Below are positions 25,566 to 34,633 of a stretch of DNA of 64,000 bases, piece after piece. Source of the stretch: Bacteroidota bacterium (GTDB lineage Bacteria; Bacteroidota; Bacteroidia; Chitinophagales; Saprospiraceae); the NCBI GenBank assembly GCA_029781865.1, contig JAKOVW010000053.1, forward strand, positions 186,001 through 250,000, read 5' to 3'. A model generated the notes under the pieces. That model was not told the origin of the DNA. It saw only the letters and a program-made list of their open reading frames with translations, and did no database searches. The translations under genes were made by a program, and so were the position numbers. Each line of letters starts with the position of its first letter. The first letter of the stretch is position 1.

Positions 25566-26972
25566 ATGAAAAGAATCGTATTCCTTTGCTTTTTACAATT
25601 TTCGGTTGCTGCTTTCGCACAGGATCAAAGCCTGGATTCCTTGCTGGAGAGGATAAGTTCTGAGCGCAATGAAAATAAGCGGATTGATTTAATCAATGCC
25701 TTTTTGGGAAGTACTTCTGAAATTGACCCGGTAATGGATATGCAAAATGCACAAAAGATTCTTATCAAGGCGCAACAAATGAATGATCAGATTGCCGAGG
25801 TAATGGCACTTACAGAAATTGGATATGATTACAGAGCATTTGGGAATACACAAAAAAGCCTGGAAATTAATTTAAAAGCAACAAGGATAGCCCATGAAAC
25901 CGGAAACGAAAAACTAATTGCGCATTCCGAACTAAACCTGGCTCACAATTATAAAGATCAACTTGATTTTCCTAAGGCAATTAAAATGTATTTATCAGCA
26001 GCTGAGACGAGTGGCAGGTTAAAGGATTATTTAATGCAGGAATGGGCCTATACCAGTCTGGGTGAAATTTATATTCAGATGAACAAACTGGATTCGGCAC
26101 TCAATTATGTGCAACGTGCATATGAGCTTTGCATGCAGATTCATCACAATGATTTTTCACCAGCTATTCTTCAATTTCTGGGTAGCATACATGGCAAAAT
26201 GGGGCATTCAGCCCTGGCTCGCAGTTATTTTGATATGGCAATTCAGGAAGCGGGAACATCCAAATCGATACGATGGCTAAATGAGTCGTATACTGCTGCA
26301 GCCCTATATTATTATGAAATCAAGCAATTGGATTCAAGCATATATTATGCGAAGAAAGCAGTTTCCATTGTTCAAAATACTGCTTTCTCCAATAAGCGTA
26401 TCAAGCCAGCTAAATTATTATTAGACCTTTACAAGAATGTAAATAGCGATAGTGCTTTAAAATATTCTGAGATTTATAGAATTTCAAATGACAGCCTGTT
26501 CAATGTTAAAATTATTCAGCAATCTCAGTTGATGTTGTTTGAAAATGAATTGCAAAGACAGGAATTTGAGAAAAATAAATTAGCCGAAGAATATCAACGC
26601 AAACAACACATACAATATGTTATTATTGCATTAGGCCTGTTATGCTTCATTATATTGTTTTTAGCCTTAAGCCGCAGTTTTATTACGAATACAAAACTCA
26701 TTGCGTTTTTAGGTGTGATGGCTTTGCTTTTTGTTTTTGAATTTTTGAATTTAATACTTCATCCCTTTCTCGAAGAAGCCACAAATCATAATCCTTTACT
26801 GACGTTATTGGCTTTGGTTTGTATTGCCGCTTTGCTCATACCCTTACATCATCGCATTGAAAAATGGGCAATACAAGCATTGGTAGAAAAAAACAAGAAA
26901 ATCAGGTTGGCGAATGCAAAAAAGACTATTGCCATTTTGGAAAACCCTTCACCTCATGAAAAGCAGAGATAA
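25566..26972 (+). CDS. TPR-repeat membrane protein inserted between paaA and paaB
   Basis: 468 residues starting at the ATG at 25566, which gives a clean signal peptide (MKRIVFLCFLQFSVAAFAQ); ATG at 25560 and a TTG further up are alternatives. Residues about 45-300 contain tetratricopeptide-like repeats (SLEINLKATRIAHETG, AYTSLGEIYIQMNKLDSALNYV, RSYFDMAIQEAG). A coiled stretch (about 320-345) is followed by three hydrophobic helices (about 347-372, 378-405 and 412-430) and a basic tail. The TPR part probably faces the periplasm. Such proteins often resemble sensor kinases that have lost the kinase. It lies opposite to the surrounding paa genes, and no link to phenylacetate is shown. Confidence 0.75.
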   Translation: MKRIVFLCFLQFSVAAFAQDQSLDSLLERISSERNENKRIDLINAFLGSTSEIDPVMDMQNAQKILIKAQQMNDQIAEVMALTEIGYDYRAFGNTQKSLEINLKATRIAHETGNEKLIAHSELNLAHNYKDQLDFPKAIKMYLSAAETSGRLKDYLMQEWAYTSLGEIYIQMNKLDSALNYVQRAYELCMQIHHNDFSPAILQFLGSIHGKMGHSALARSYFDMAIQEAGTSKSIRWLNESYTAAALYYYEIKQLDSSIYYAKKAVSIVQNTAFSNKRIKPAKLLLDLYKNVNSDSALKYSEIYRISNDSLFNVKIIQQSQLMLFENELQRQEFEKNKLAEEYQRKQHIQYVIIALGLLCFIILFLALSRSFITNTKLIAFLGVMALLFVFEFLNLILHPFLEEATNHNPLLTLLALVCIAALLIPLHHRIEKWAIQALVEKNKKIRLANAKKTIAILENPSPHEKQR

Positions 26973-27072
26973 TGAGTATAGACTTCATGAAGGCAATTGA
27001 TGTGATGATGCTTTATTAATTAATACACTGGCAAACTATTCTCAAGAATGCAGGTTGTAGGTTTTAGTTTTT

Positions 27073-27110
27073 CCCTATCAGGGTTTAGAATGGATCAAAT
27101 TTTATCCGTA
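27073..27110 (-). repeat. Interspersed GGG-hairpin element, copy 2
   Basis: CCCTATCAGGGTTT at 27073-27086 is identical to the copy at 14528-14541, and the next 20 bases (ATGGAT, A-rich, TTTTAT) are also similar. It lies in the 175-bp convergent spacer between the TPR gene and paaA. Confidence 0.5.
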
Positions 27111-27147
27111 CTAATTGAGCTGAAACGATTACCGAAGTAACCAATCC

Positions 27148-28089
27148 TCAATTCGAATTTATTCTAGCGCTCCGCTTTTCTGCATACGCTACTGCGGCTT
27201 CTCTAACCCATGCTCCTTTTTCATGAGCTTCTACGCGGTCATGCAAGCGTTGTTTATTACAAGGTCCGTTGCCTTTGACGACATTCCAGAATTCATCCCA
27301 ATTGATTTTTCCAAAATCATAAGACTTGCGTTCTTCATTCCATTTTAAATCGGGATCCGGAATTTTTAATCCGATTAACTCGGCTTGCGGAACCGTCATA
27401 TCAATGAATCGTTGTCTGAGCTCATCATTTGAAAAGCGCTTGATTTTCCATTTCAGGCTTTGCGCTGAATGTAAAGAATCGGAATCATTCGGTCCGAACA
27501 TCATTATACTGGGCCACCACCAGCGATTGAGCGCGTCCTGTGCCATCTGCTTTTGAATGGCCGTTCCTTTGGCAAGTGTCAACATAATCTCATAACCTTG
27601 TCGCTGATGAAAACTTTCTTCCTTGCAAATCCGCACCATCGCGCGAGCATAAGGACCGTATGAGGTTCTGCATAAGGGGATTTGATTCATAATGGCGGCC
27701 CCATCTACCAGCCAGCCGATGGCTCCCATGTCTGCCCAGCTTATTGCCGGATAGTTGAAAATACTCGAATACTTAGCTTTACCGGAATGCAAATCATTCA
27801 ATAATTGTTCGCGCTCTACACCAAGGGTTTCGCACGCGCTGTACAGATATAATCCATGTCCGGCCTCATCCTGAATCTTTGCAAGCAATATGCATTTTCG
27901 CTTCAATGAAGGTGCACGTGTGATCCAATTTCCCTCCGGCAACATTCCTACGATTTCAGAATGCGCATGTTGACTTATTTGACGGATCAGGGTCTTCCGG
28001 TACTCCTCAGGCATCCAATCCTTTGGTTCTATCTTTTCCTCTGCGTCAACTTTATGCTGAAAGTGCGATTCCAAATCTTCTCTGAACAT
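27148..28089 (-). CDS. paaA: PaaA, phenylacetyl-CoA epoxidase catalytic subunit
   Basis: A 313-residue ferritin-like diiron oxygenase subunit. The iron-ligand helices are visible as [22 protein letters not shown] and [19 protein letters not shown], each with the ExxH signature. It epoxidises the ring of phenylacetyl-CoA using electrons from PaaE. paaE lies 128 bp upstream on the same strand, and no gene follows on this strand until paaB about 1.9 kb away. Length and motifs match the E. coli enzyme (309 residues). Confidence 0.96.
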   Translation of the reverse strand: MFREDLESHFQHKVDAEEKIEPKDWMPEEYRKTLIRQISQHAHSEIVGMLPEGNWITRAPSLKRKCILLAKIQDEAGHGLYLYSACETLGVEREQLLNDLHSGKAKYSSIFNYPAISWADMGAIGWLVDGAAIMNQIPLCRTSYGPYARAMVRICKEESFHQRQGYEIMLTLAKGTAIQKQMAQDALNRWWWPSIMMFGPNDSDSLHSAQSLKWKIKRFSNDELRQRFIDMTVPQAELIGLKIPDPDLKWNEERKSYDFGKINWDEFWNVVKGNGPCNKQRLHDRVEAHEKGAWVREAAVAYAEKRSARINSN

Positions 28090-28217
28090 GATATAAAATT
28101 AAATGGTAAAATTAAGGATTAAAACCGGAAGAAATAAATAATAAAGTATCAATAACGGTACCTATAAAAGAATAGAGCGTTTCATCTACAATCATTCATT
28201 TTCCAATTCAATTATGT

Positions 28218-29291
28218 TTAAACGTCGAAATTCACTTCCACTTGTTCACTGGTTGGAAATGATTGACAACTCAGTATATATCCATTTTTTATTTCTTCCG
28301 GCTCCAGACCATAATTCACTGCCATCTGCACTTGGCCAGAAATCAACTTAGTCTTACATGTACAGCAGACTCCACCTTTACAGGCAAATGGCAAATGAGC
28401 CCCTTGTTTCAATGCGGAATCCAATATGCTGTCCGTATTGAAATGCAGCGGGTATTCAAATGTTCTGCCATCCAGAGTCATTTTGACTTTGCATATTTCA
28501 TGACCGGCTTTTAATTCGATTTGCGGTTTTGGTTTTTGGATTTGAACCCCAAACAGTTCGAGGTGAATTTTTTTAGCATCAACGCCGAGTTCAATTAAGG
28601 CTGAACGCAACTCGAGCAACATGGTTTCTGGTCCGCACATAAAGTATTCGTCCACTTCATCCACGTTAAATAAATACCTGGCGAATGACAACAGTTTGTA
28701 CTTGGTGATTCTTCCATTGAACATAGGCTCTTCCATTTCTTCCCTGGTCAACAGAAAATGCAAGGACAATTGTGCAGGATGCAAATTCTTCAAAGCCATT
28801 AATTCTTCCAGAAAAATAATCTGATCTGTTTTTTGACTTCCGTAAAAAAGAAGAATATCACTTTGCTTTTCGACCGCTAATATTTCTTTTAGAATCGAAA
28901 TGACCGGGGTAATACCACTACCGGCTGCAAAAAAAACATATTGCTTTTTATGTGTGGAATCCAGCTTTGTTAAGAACCGGCCATCCGGTGGCAACACCAT
29001 CAGTTTATCGCCAACTTTTAATTCTTTATTGACGTAATTGCTAAACACCCCGTTGTGCACTTCTTTTACGGCAACTTTCCAAATGTTTTCATTTGGTGCA
29101 GAACACAGCGAATAGGATCTTCGTATAGGCTCCGCATTGCCATCAAACTTTTTTTCAAAGGTCAGATATTGCCCCTGTTGATATTTGAAAACTTCTTTTA
29201 ATTCTTGCGGTACATCCAGTGTGACAGAAACGCAATCGTCCGTCTCCCTGGTAATCGCCTTCACCTGCAATTCATATAAATCGTGTATCAT
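28218..29291 (-). CDS. paaE: PaaE, phenylacetyl-CoA epoxidase reductase
   Basis: A 357-residue flavin/iron-sulfur reductase. The FAD-binding domain (about 5-105) carries RRSYSLCSAP, and the NAD(P) domain (about 110-235) carries FFAAGSGITPVISILKEIL and YFMCGPETMLLELRSAL. A C-terminal plant-type [2Fe-2S] ferredoxin domain (about 265-357) has its cysteines in PFACKGGVCCTCKTKL and a later ILSCQS. It passes electrons to the PaaAC diiron centre. It is the first gene of the paaE-paaA unit. A promoter match lies directly before the ATG, so the mRNA could have a very short leader or none. Confidence 0.95.
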   Translation of the reverse strand: MIHDLYELQVKAITRETDDCVSVTLDVPQELKEVFKYQQGQYLTFEKKFDGNAEPIRRSYSLCSAPNENIWKVAVKEVHNGVFSNYVNKELKVGDKLMVLPPDGRFLTKLDSTHKKQYVFFAAGSGITPVISILKEILAVEKQSDILLFYGSQKTDQIIFLEELMALKNLHPAQLSLHFLLTREEMEEPMFNGRITKYKLLSFARYLFNVDEVDEYFMCGPETMLLELRSALIELGVDAKKIHLELFGVQIQKPKPQIELKAGHEICKVKMTLDGRTFEYPLHFNTDSILDSALKQGAHLPFACKGGVCCTCKTKLISGQVQMAVNYGLEPEEIKNGYILSCQSFPTSEQVEVNFDV

Positions 29292-29650
29292 GTTGCAAAA
29301 TTAAATCAATGGAACTGGATTCAATTCATTGTTACCGAAAATAAATTGACCGGACTAAATGATTCCTTGACTATAGATTTGAAACAGTGAAAAATGGCAG
29401 ATGTTCATCTACAAAAAAAAGATACTATCCTTGAATCAATACTGCTTATTGGAGGAGAACCAACCCATCTAACCGTCCAATTGCATTAAACATAACACCA
29501 GAACCTATTTTCATATGTTTCTCTAAGCGAATGTCCTGTTAAACTTTTGATGCTAAATTCAGTTCAAAATGGCCGGTCTGGGTAAATTAGCCAATAATTA
29601 AACACTTCCGGGATAAAAATGAAATAATTTTGCCGCTCTAAATTCAATGA
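29292..29650. other. 359-bp divergent region between paaE and the M1 peptidase
   Basis: Contains the paaE promoter at the left end and a TAATTTTG -7-like box (29625-29632) for the M1 peptidase at the right end, without a clear -33 partner. No gene seen. Confidence 0.5.
29296..29324 (-). promoter_or_regulatory. Predicted promoter of paaEA
   Basis: Read on the minus strand: TTG (-33) at 29324-29322, an 18-bp spacer, then TAATTTTG (-7) at 29303-29296. The paaE ATG begins only 4 bp later, so the transcript start should fall at or next to the start codon. It is the same -7 octamer as the paaB promoter. Confidence 0.5.
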
Positions 29651-32600
29651 ATGAAATTAAAAGTTCTGCTTTTCTCCATTTTATACTCGTTTAACCTGAT
29701 TGCTCAAAAACCTTACTTTCAGCAAAAACTGGATTACCAAATACAGGTCAAATTAAATGACAAAGACCACAGTTTACAGGGTGAGATTCAAATCATTTAC
29801 AAAAACAACAGTCCGGATGTGCTGGATAAAATCGGATTTCATCTTTGGCCGAATGCTTATAAAACAAAATCAACCGCGTTTGCCAAACAGAAACTGAAAC
29901 ATTTTGATACTCGTTTTTATGATGCACCGGAAAGCGAATTGGGTTATATAGATCAACTGTCCTTCACGGTTAATGCACAAAAGGCTACGCTGAATTATAT
30001 AGATGACAATCCGGATATGGCCTGGTTAGTTTTACCATCCATACTCCATCCGGGTGACAGCATTATCATACATACACCGTTTCATGTGAAACTTCCGGAA
30101 TCGTTTAGTCGCTTAGGTCACGCCGGTCAGACGTATCAAATCACGCAGTGGTATCCAAAACCAGCTGTATATGATCGCAAAGGCTGGCACCTGATGCCTT
30201 ATCTTGATCAGGGAGAATTTTATTCGGAATTCGCTAATTTCAATGTTAGGATAAGCTTACCCAGGAACTATGTTGTCGGCGCTACCGGAATTTTACAAAA
30301 TGCAGAGGAATATACTTTTTTGGACAAACGGATACAGGAAACCAAAGAAGCCATCAGAAAAAGGATATCGCTTTTTACCGGAATTCAGATTTCAGATCCG
30401 GAATTTAAGACACTGCAATACGTAGCAGAAAATGTACACGACTTTGCATGGTTTGCAGATAAGAGTTTCTATGTACAAAAATCCCAGGTGACTTTGGCTT
30501 CCGGGAAAAAAGTGGATACATGGACCCTTTTTAATGACAACAAACTCTGGAGTGAATCCGTAAACTATGTAAATCGATCTATTGAATTTTATTCAAAATT
30601 AGTGGGAGAATATCCCTGGCCGCAAGCCACTGCCGTAGAAAGTGCATTAAGTGCCGGGGGTGGTATGGAATACCCTATGATTACTGTCATTGGACCTTCC
30701 TATACCAAACAAAATTTAGATGAAGTCATTACACATGAAGTCGGCCACAACTGGTTTTATGGAATTCTGGCGAGCAACGAACGCGAGCATCCGTATATGG
30801 ACGAAGGAATTAATTCCTATTACGAAAGACGCTATATCAAGACTTATTATACCTCTGCCAATCTGATTTATATTCCGGATCTCATGAAAAAATTACTGGG
30901 TCCATTTCAATTAGAACAATTGATGTATCTGACTATGGCCAGAAGTTATAGCGATCAGCATCCCAATCAACATTCCGACCGGTTTACAATTATCAACTAT
31001 GGCAACGATGTTTATTTCAAGACAGCTGCTCTGTTTGCTTATGCAGAAAGTGCACTGGGCACCAATCTCTTTGATAGCATCATGAAGAGCTATTACCAAA
31101 CCTGGAAATTCAAACATCCATATCCGGAAGATCTTCAACAATTATTTTCTGAAAAGACAACCAAAGACATGGGTTGGTTATTTGACGGCTTTCTGAATTC
31201 GGATCAGAAAATGGATTATGGCTTTTGCAATTTAAAAAATGTAAATCATCATCTGTCCTTGAAAATTTACAATAATGGGAAGATTGCTGCGCCTTTCAAA
31301 TTATCAGCAATACGAAACGATTCCATTGTGAATGAAAAATGGATTGATGGATTTACTGGCAAGAAGGTGATTGATTTTCCGGAAGGAAATTATGATTTAG
31401 TAGCAATCGACTACAGACATGAATCGTATGATCTTTACGATTGCAATAATTATATTAAAACGAAAGGGCTATTTAAAAAAACGGAACCTTTTCATATCCG
31501 GATGTTTCCATTTTTAGATGTGAATGGCAAAACGGATTTGGGAATCACACCAATGTTCGGACGCAATGTTTACAATGGATTTATGGCAGGAGCATTTATT
31601 ACAGGTCCCTGGTTTCCGTCCAGGAAATTCATTTTTAATTTAATGCCCTTATATGCTTTCAGAAATGAAAAGCTGGCGGGACAATCAAACATTCAATACA
31701 CCTGGTATTTTCCGGATCATAAAATGAAATCGCTGACGGCCGGACTATTTTCCAAATCCTATTCTTATGCACATGACACAGCCGGTATTGATCAATATCT
31801 TAACTACTATCAGTTAAATCCGAGTCTTAAAATTGAATTTTCTCATTTGCCATCTTCGTTTATCCATTCAGAGCTAAATTATGTTGCACATTGGATCAGG
31901 GATGAGTACATATCCCGGAAGGATTCGGTTCCTGTCACAAATCATATTAACAGGATAGACCATCAATTAAAATATAATTATTCCATAAAATCCATTCTCG
32001 GCGATTTTGATTTTGAAACCGGTTTAAATTATTTGAAACAAAGCCAACCGAATGCATTGAACCAGGAGTTATTGCGGATGCAATTTTCGATAGAAAAGTC
32101 ATTCCGCTATAAACAGGAGCGGTATTTTAAAAGTCGCTTTTACCTGGCATTCTACCCTTATAATACGGAACGAAATAACAGCTCTGTTTCCTCCAGGTCT
32201 CAACCTAATTATGTACGCGGATCAACGGGATTATCCTACCAAAATTATCTCGATGATAATAATGAGGAATTATTTCTTGGCCGGTCAGAAAGCGAAGGTC
32301 TGTGGTCCCAGCAAATTTCGCTGCAACAAGGCGGATTTAAACTATCACCAGGAGCCGCACAGCGGAATGTTCTTGGGAATTCAAACTCCTTTATTTGCTC
32401 AGCTAATTTTTCTGCTGACCTGCCCATAAAATTTCTTGGAAATAAAATCAGACCTTATCTGGACATTGGATATTTTGAAGCTCCGGGATTTAGCACCAGA
32501 GATAAATTTTTATATAGTGCAGGCATATCCCTTCGCTTAATACCCGGAATACTGGATGTTTATTTTCCGGTTATTCATTCCCAAAATATCAAAGACATCT

Positions 32601-32701
32601 ATAATTCACAACACAATCAAAGTTATTGGCAACAAGTCTGCTTCTCGTTAAAACTAAAAAAACCAGAATTGAATGATCTTCTTCACCTGATCGGTTATTA
32701 A
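29651..32701 (+). CDS. Secreted M1 family metallopeptidase with C-terminal beta-barrel-like region
   Basis: 1016 residues with a signal peptide (MKLKVLLFSILYSFNLIAQ). The catalytic part (about 20-560) has the GGGMEYPM exopeptidase motif near residue 336 and the zinc site VITHEVGHNWFYG with the distant Glu in YMDEGINSYYERRY, about residues 357-385. After about residue 610 the sequence changes to alternating aromatic/polar strands (for example GFMAGAFITGPWFPSRKF, FIFNLMPLYAF, IQYTWYFPDH), ending in an aromatic-rich stretch. That pattern resembles an outer-membrane barrel and is absent from ordinary aminopeptidase N. It may anchor the peptidase at the outer membrane; this is inference. Confidence 0.88.
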   Translation: MKLKVLLFSILYSFNLIAQKPYFQQKLDYQIQVKLNDKDHSLQGEIQIIYKNNSPDVLDKIGFHLWPNAYKTKSTAFAKQKLKHFDTRFYDAPESELGYIDQLSFTVNAQKATLNYIDDNPDMAWLVLPSILHPGDSIIIHTPFHVKLPESFSRLGHAGQTYQITQWYPKPAVYDRKGWHLMPYLDQGEFYSEFANFNVRISLPRNYVVGATGILQNAEEYTFLDKRIQETKEAIRKRISLFTGIQISDPEFKTLQYVAENVHDFAWFADKSFYVQKSQVTLASGKKVDTWTLFNDNKLWSESVNYVNRSIEFYSKLVGEYPWPQATAVESALSAGGGMEYPMITVIGPSYTKQNLDEVITHEVGHNWFYGILASNEREHPYMDEGINSYYERRYIKTYYTSANLIYIPDLMKKLLGPFQLEQLMYLTMARSYSDQHPNQHSDRFTIINYGNDVYFKTAALFAYAESALGTNLFDSIMKSYYQTWKFKHPYPEDLQQLFSEKTTKDMGWLFDGFLNSDQKMDYGFCNLKNVNHHLSLKIYNNGKIAAPFKLSAIRNDSIVNEKWIDGFTGKKVIDFPEGNYDLVAIDYRHESYDLYDCNNYIKTKGLFKKTEPFHIRMFPFLDVNGKTDLGITPMFGRNVYNGFMAGAFITGPWFPSRKFIFNLMPLYAFRNEKLAGQSNIQYTWYFPDHKMKSLTAGLFSKSYSYAHDTAGIDQYLNYYQLNPSLKIEFSHLPSSFIHSELNYVAHWIRDEYISRKDSVPVTNHINRIDHQLKYNYSIKSILGDFDFETGLNYLKQSQPNALNQELLRMQFSIEKSFRYKQERYFKSRFYLAFYPYNTERNNSSVSSRSQPNYVRGSTGLSYQNYLDDNNEELFLGRSESEGLWSQQISLQQGGFKLSPGAAQRNVLGNSNSFICSANFSADLPIKFLGNKIRPYLDIGYFEAPGFSTRDKFLYSAGISLRLIPGILDVYFPVIHSQNIKDIYNSQHNQSYWQQVCFSLKLKKPELNDLLHLIGY

Positions 32702-32708
32702 AACACAA

Positions 32709-33383
32709 CTATTTATTTACAATGATATCGTAATTTGCTTTTGGTGTTTGATTAACCAACCCAGAAATAAGAATGCTGTATTTCTTTTTAGCTCCAACTG
32801 ACAATTGTGTCGGTGTATTTATTATAACTGTATTTCCTGATTTAATGGTCAGCCCGTATTTACCTGGATCCATAACTACAAAACCCGAAGCGCTTTTATA
32901 AGCAATATTGGTTGCAAGGTCAGCACCAGCCGTAACAGACATTGTCATAGGCAGTGAATTCTGTGACAGATTTATCAATCGGATATATCCCTTGGTGGAG
33001 TCGGGAATGCTAAGATCATCTTCTTTAAGTACCAGTTCGACATTAGCCGTTGTTCCTGCAGCCATCAACGAATAATTCCGGTCTATAGATACATTTAACG
33101 TTTTACTCCCGATTATACTATCGAGGGTATTGTCTTTTAATTTGAAATTTTGATTGCCACTGGTGATTCGATGATATTGCGTAAACTGACCAAATGCCGC
33201 ATGCAATTCGGCATACGTTGAATCTGAAATTAAAACGGTAGACATACGTCCATCAGTTAATCCATTAATGAACAATAACTGAGCAGATCCGGTTGGTTCA
33301 TCTTCCTTCTTACAGGTTACAAAAAATAAACAGAGGATCAACATCCTTGAAATAAATACAGTAGTGTTAGATAGCATTTCCAT
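32709..33383 (-). CDS. DUF4397-like lipoprotein
   Basis: 224 residues. The N-terminal signal ends in a lipobox at FVTCKKED (Cys24), so it should be a lipoprotein. A later ATG at 33344 would give a shorter signal (MLILCLFFVTC) and is possible. The mature part, beginning SAQLLFINGLTD, contains two beta-sandwich repeats with KGYIRLINLSQ and the KKYSILISGL closing strand, as in DUF4397 domains of Bacteroidota surface proteins. Function unknown. It converges with the M1 peptidase, whose stop is 7 bp away. Confidence 0.72.
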   Translation of the reverse strand: MEMLSNTTVFISRMLILCLFFVTCKKEDEPTGSAQLLFINGLTDGRMSTVLISDSTYAELHAAFGQFTQYHRITSGNQNFKLKDNTLDSIIGSKTLNVSIDRNYSLMAAGTTANVELVLKEDDLSIPDSTKGYIRLINLSQNSLPMTMSVTAGADLATNIAYKSASGFVVMDPGKYGLTIKSGNTVIINTPTQLSVGAKKKYSILISGLVNQTPKANYDIIVNK

Positions 33384-33619
33384 CTTTAAAAATTTAAAAG
33401 TTAAAAAATAAGACAGTTGAAAACGGGTGTAACGAGTGTGTAAATATACACAATTTAATCAAAACGTTTTTATTTAAATTTTATTCTTTAGGCGCCGGGC
33501 AGGATGAAACCGGGTCATCTTTTGATTTCATCTACAGAAGGTCAAAAATCAGAATCTAAACCTATTTACTTATAAATTGCCGGCTAATTCCTTAAATTTG
33601 AATCTTAAACAAATGACCT

Positions 33620-34453
33620 ATGGCAATATTCAGAAGGGAATACGAAGATGAAAATGGAGTAAAACGCCTGGGCGTCAATAATAATCGGGTTGGCGGCACT
33701 TTGCTTTTGGCTATAATACTGGCCGCCTTTTCTTATTTCAAGTATTGCAGTTCAAAAACCGTGAATGAATATACCGGCCGGGAGCAACATGTCAGCATCA
33801 GCCCCGAACAGGAGATTTCATTGGGTTTGAACTCAGCTCCTGCAATGATCCAACAACATGGAGGATTACATCCGGACCAAAGAGGTCAGGAGTTGGTCAA
33901 AAAAATAGGGCAACGTCTGGTAAATAATACGATTGCTTCCAAAACTCCTTATCAATATGACTTTCATCTTCTGGCCGATGAAGAAGTGATTAATGCCTTT
34001 TCATTACCCGGAGGTCAGGTTTTTATTACTGCTGCTTTATTCAATCAACTAAAAACGGAAGGACAACTTGCCGCCGTATTTGGTCATGAAATTGGACACG
34101 TCATTGCACGTCATGGCGGCGAACGAATTACGCAAAATGAACTGTTCAACGGATTATCCAACGCTGCTACCGTAGCTGCTGATGATCCGAATGTGGGTCA
34201 GAATGTTGCCGGGTTATTAAACCAGTTTTTTGCAATGCCTTATGGACGAGAGCAAGAATTGGAAGCAGATGATATTGGCGTTCAACTAATGTTGCACGCT
34301 TCTTATAATCCCGAAGAAATGATTGCTGTAATGGAAATATTAAAAGCCACTGCAGGACCAAACCGTTTACCGGAACGAATGAGCACGCACCCTGATCCGG
34401 AAAACAGGATTGAGAAAATTAAAGCCGCAATTGAAAAATATAAAACAAAATAG
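33620..34453 (+). CDS. M48 family zinc metallopeptidase
   Basis: 277 residues. A membrane segment lies at about 26-43. The zinc motif is HEIGH at 156-160 (VFGHEIGHVIARHGGERI) and the third ligand Glu is in EQELEADDIGVQLML. The preceding NAFSLPGGQVFITAALF is the typical M48C (BepA/LoiP-like) substrate strand. The protein probably acts in the periplasm on outer-membrane or envelope proteins, tethered by the N-terminal helix. The N-terminal 25 residues are charged and cytoplasmic-looking (EYEDENGVKRLG). A TAAATTTG -7-like box is at 33593-33600. Confidence 0.92.
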   Translation: MAIFRREYEDENGVKRLGVNNNRVGGTLLLAIILAAFSYFKYCSSKTVNEYTGREQHVSISPEQEISLGLNSAPAMIQQHGGLHPDQRGQELVKKIGQRLVNNTIASKTPYQYDFHLLADEEVINAFSLPGGQVFITAALFNQLKTEGQLAAVFGHEIGHVIARHGGERITQNELFNGLSNAATVAADDPNVGQNVAGLLNQFFAMPYGREQELEADDIGVQLMLHASYNPEEMIAVMEILKATAGPNRLPERMSTHPDPENRIEKIKAAIEKYKTK

Positions 34454-34460
34454 GGAAAAT

Positions 34461-34541
34461 GGTGAGGAGTTAGGAGTTAGAAGTGATGAGTTAGGAGTTA
34501 GGAGTGAGGAGTGAGGAGTTAGGAGTTAGAAGTGATGAGTG
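34461..34541. repeat. GAGTTAG-type degenerate tandem repeat
   Basis: Built from GAGTTAG, GAGTGAG and AAGTGAT variants. A unit of about 30 bp (from GTGAGGAGTTAG to AGTGATGAG) occurs twice. It has no coding potential and directly abuts the TTGATTA patch. Confidence 0.75.
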
Positions 34542-34633
34542 ATAGTTGATTATTGATAGTTGATTATTGATAGTTGATTATTGATTATTGATTGTTGATT
34601 ATTGATTATTGATAGTTGATTATTGATTATTGA
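34542..34633. repeat. TTGATTA/TTGATAG tandem repeat patch
   Basis: About thirteen 7-bp units alternate between TTGATTA and TTGATAG with a few TTGATTG variants. The same heptamer forms the four-copy repeat at 17362-17391. Confidence 0.8.

Noticed and set aside
25214-28217. A mobile element carrying the TPR gene into the paa cluster
   Set aside because: No transposase, terminal inverted repeats or target duplication was seen around the TPR gene.
34461-34633. Possible CRISPR array
   Set aside because: The units are 7 bp to about 30 bp and run into each other without unique spacers; no cas genes are present.
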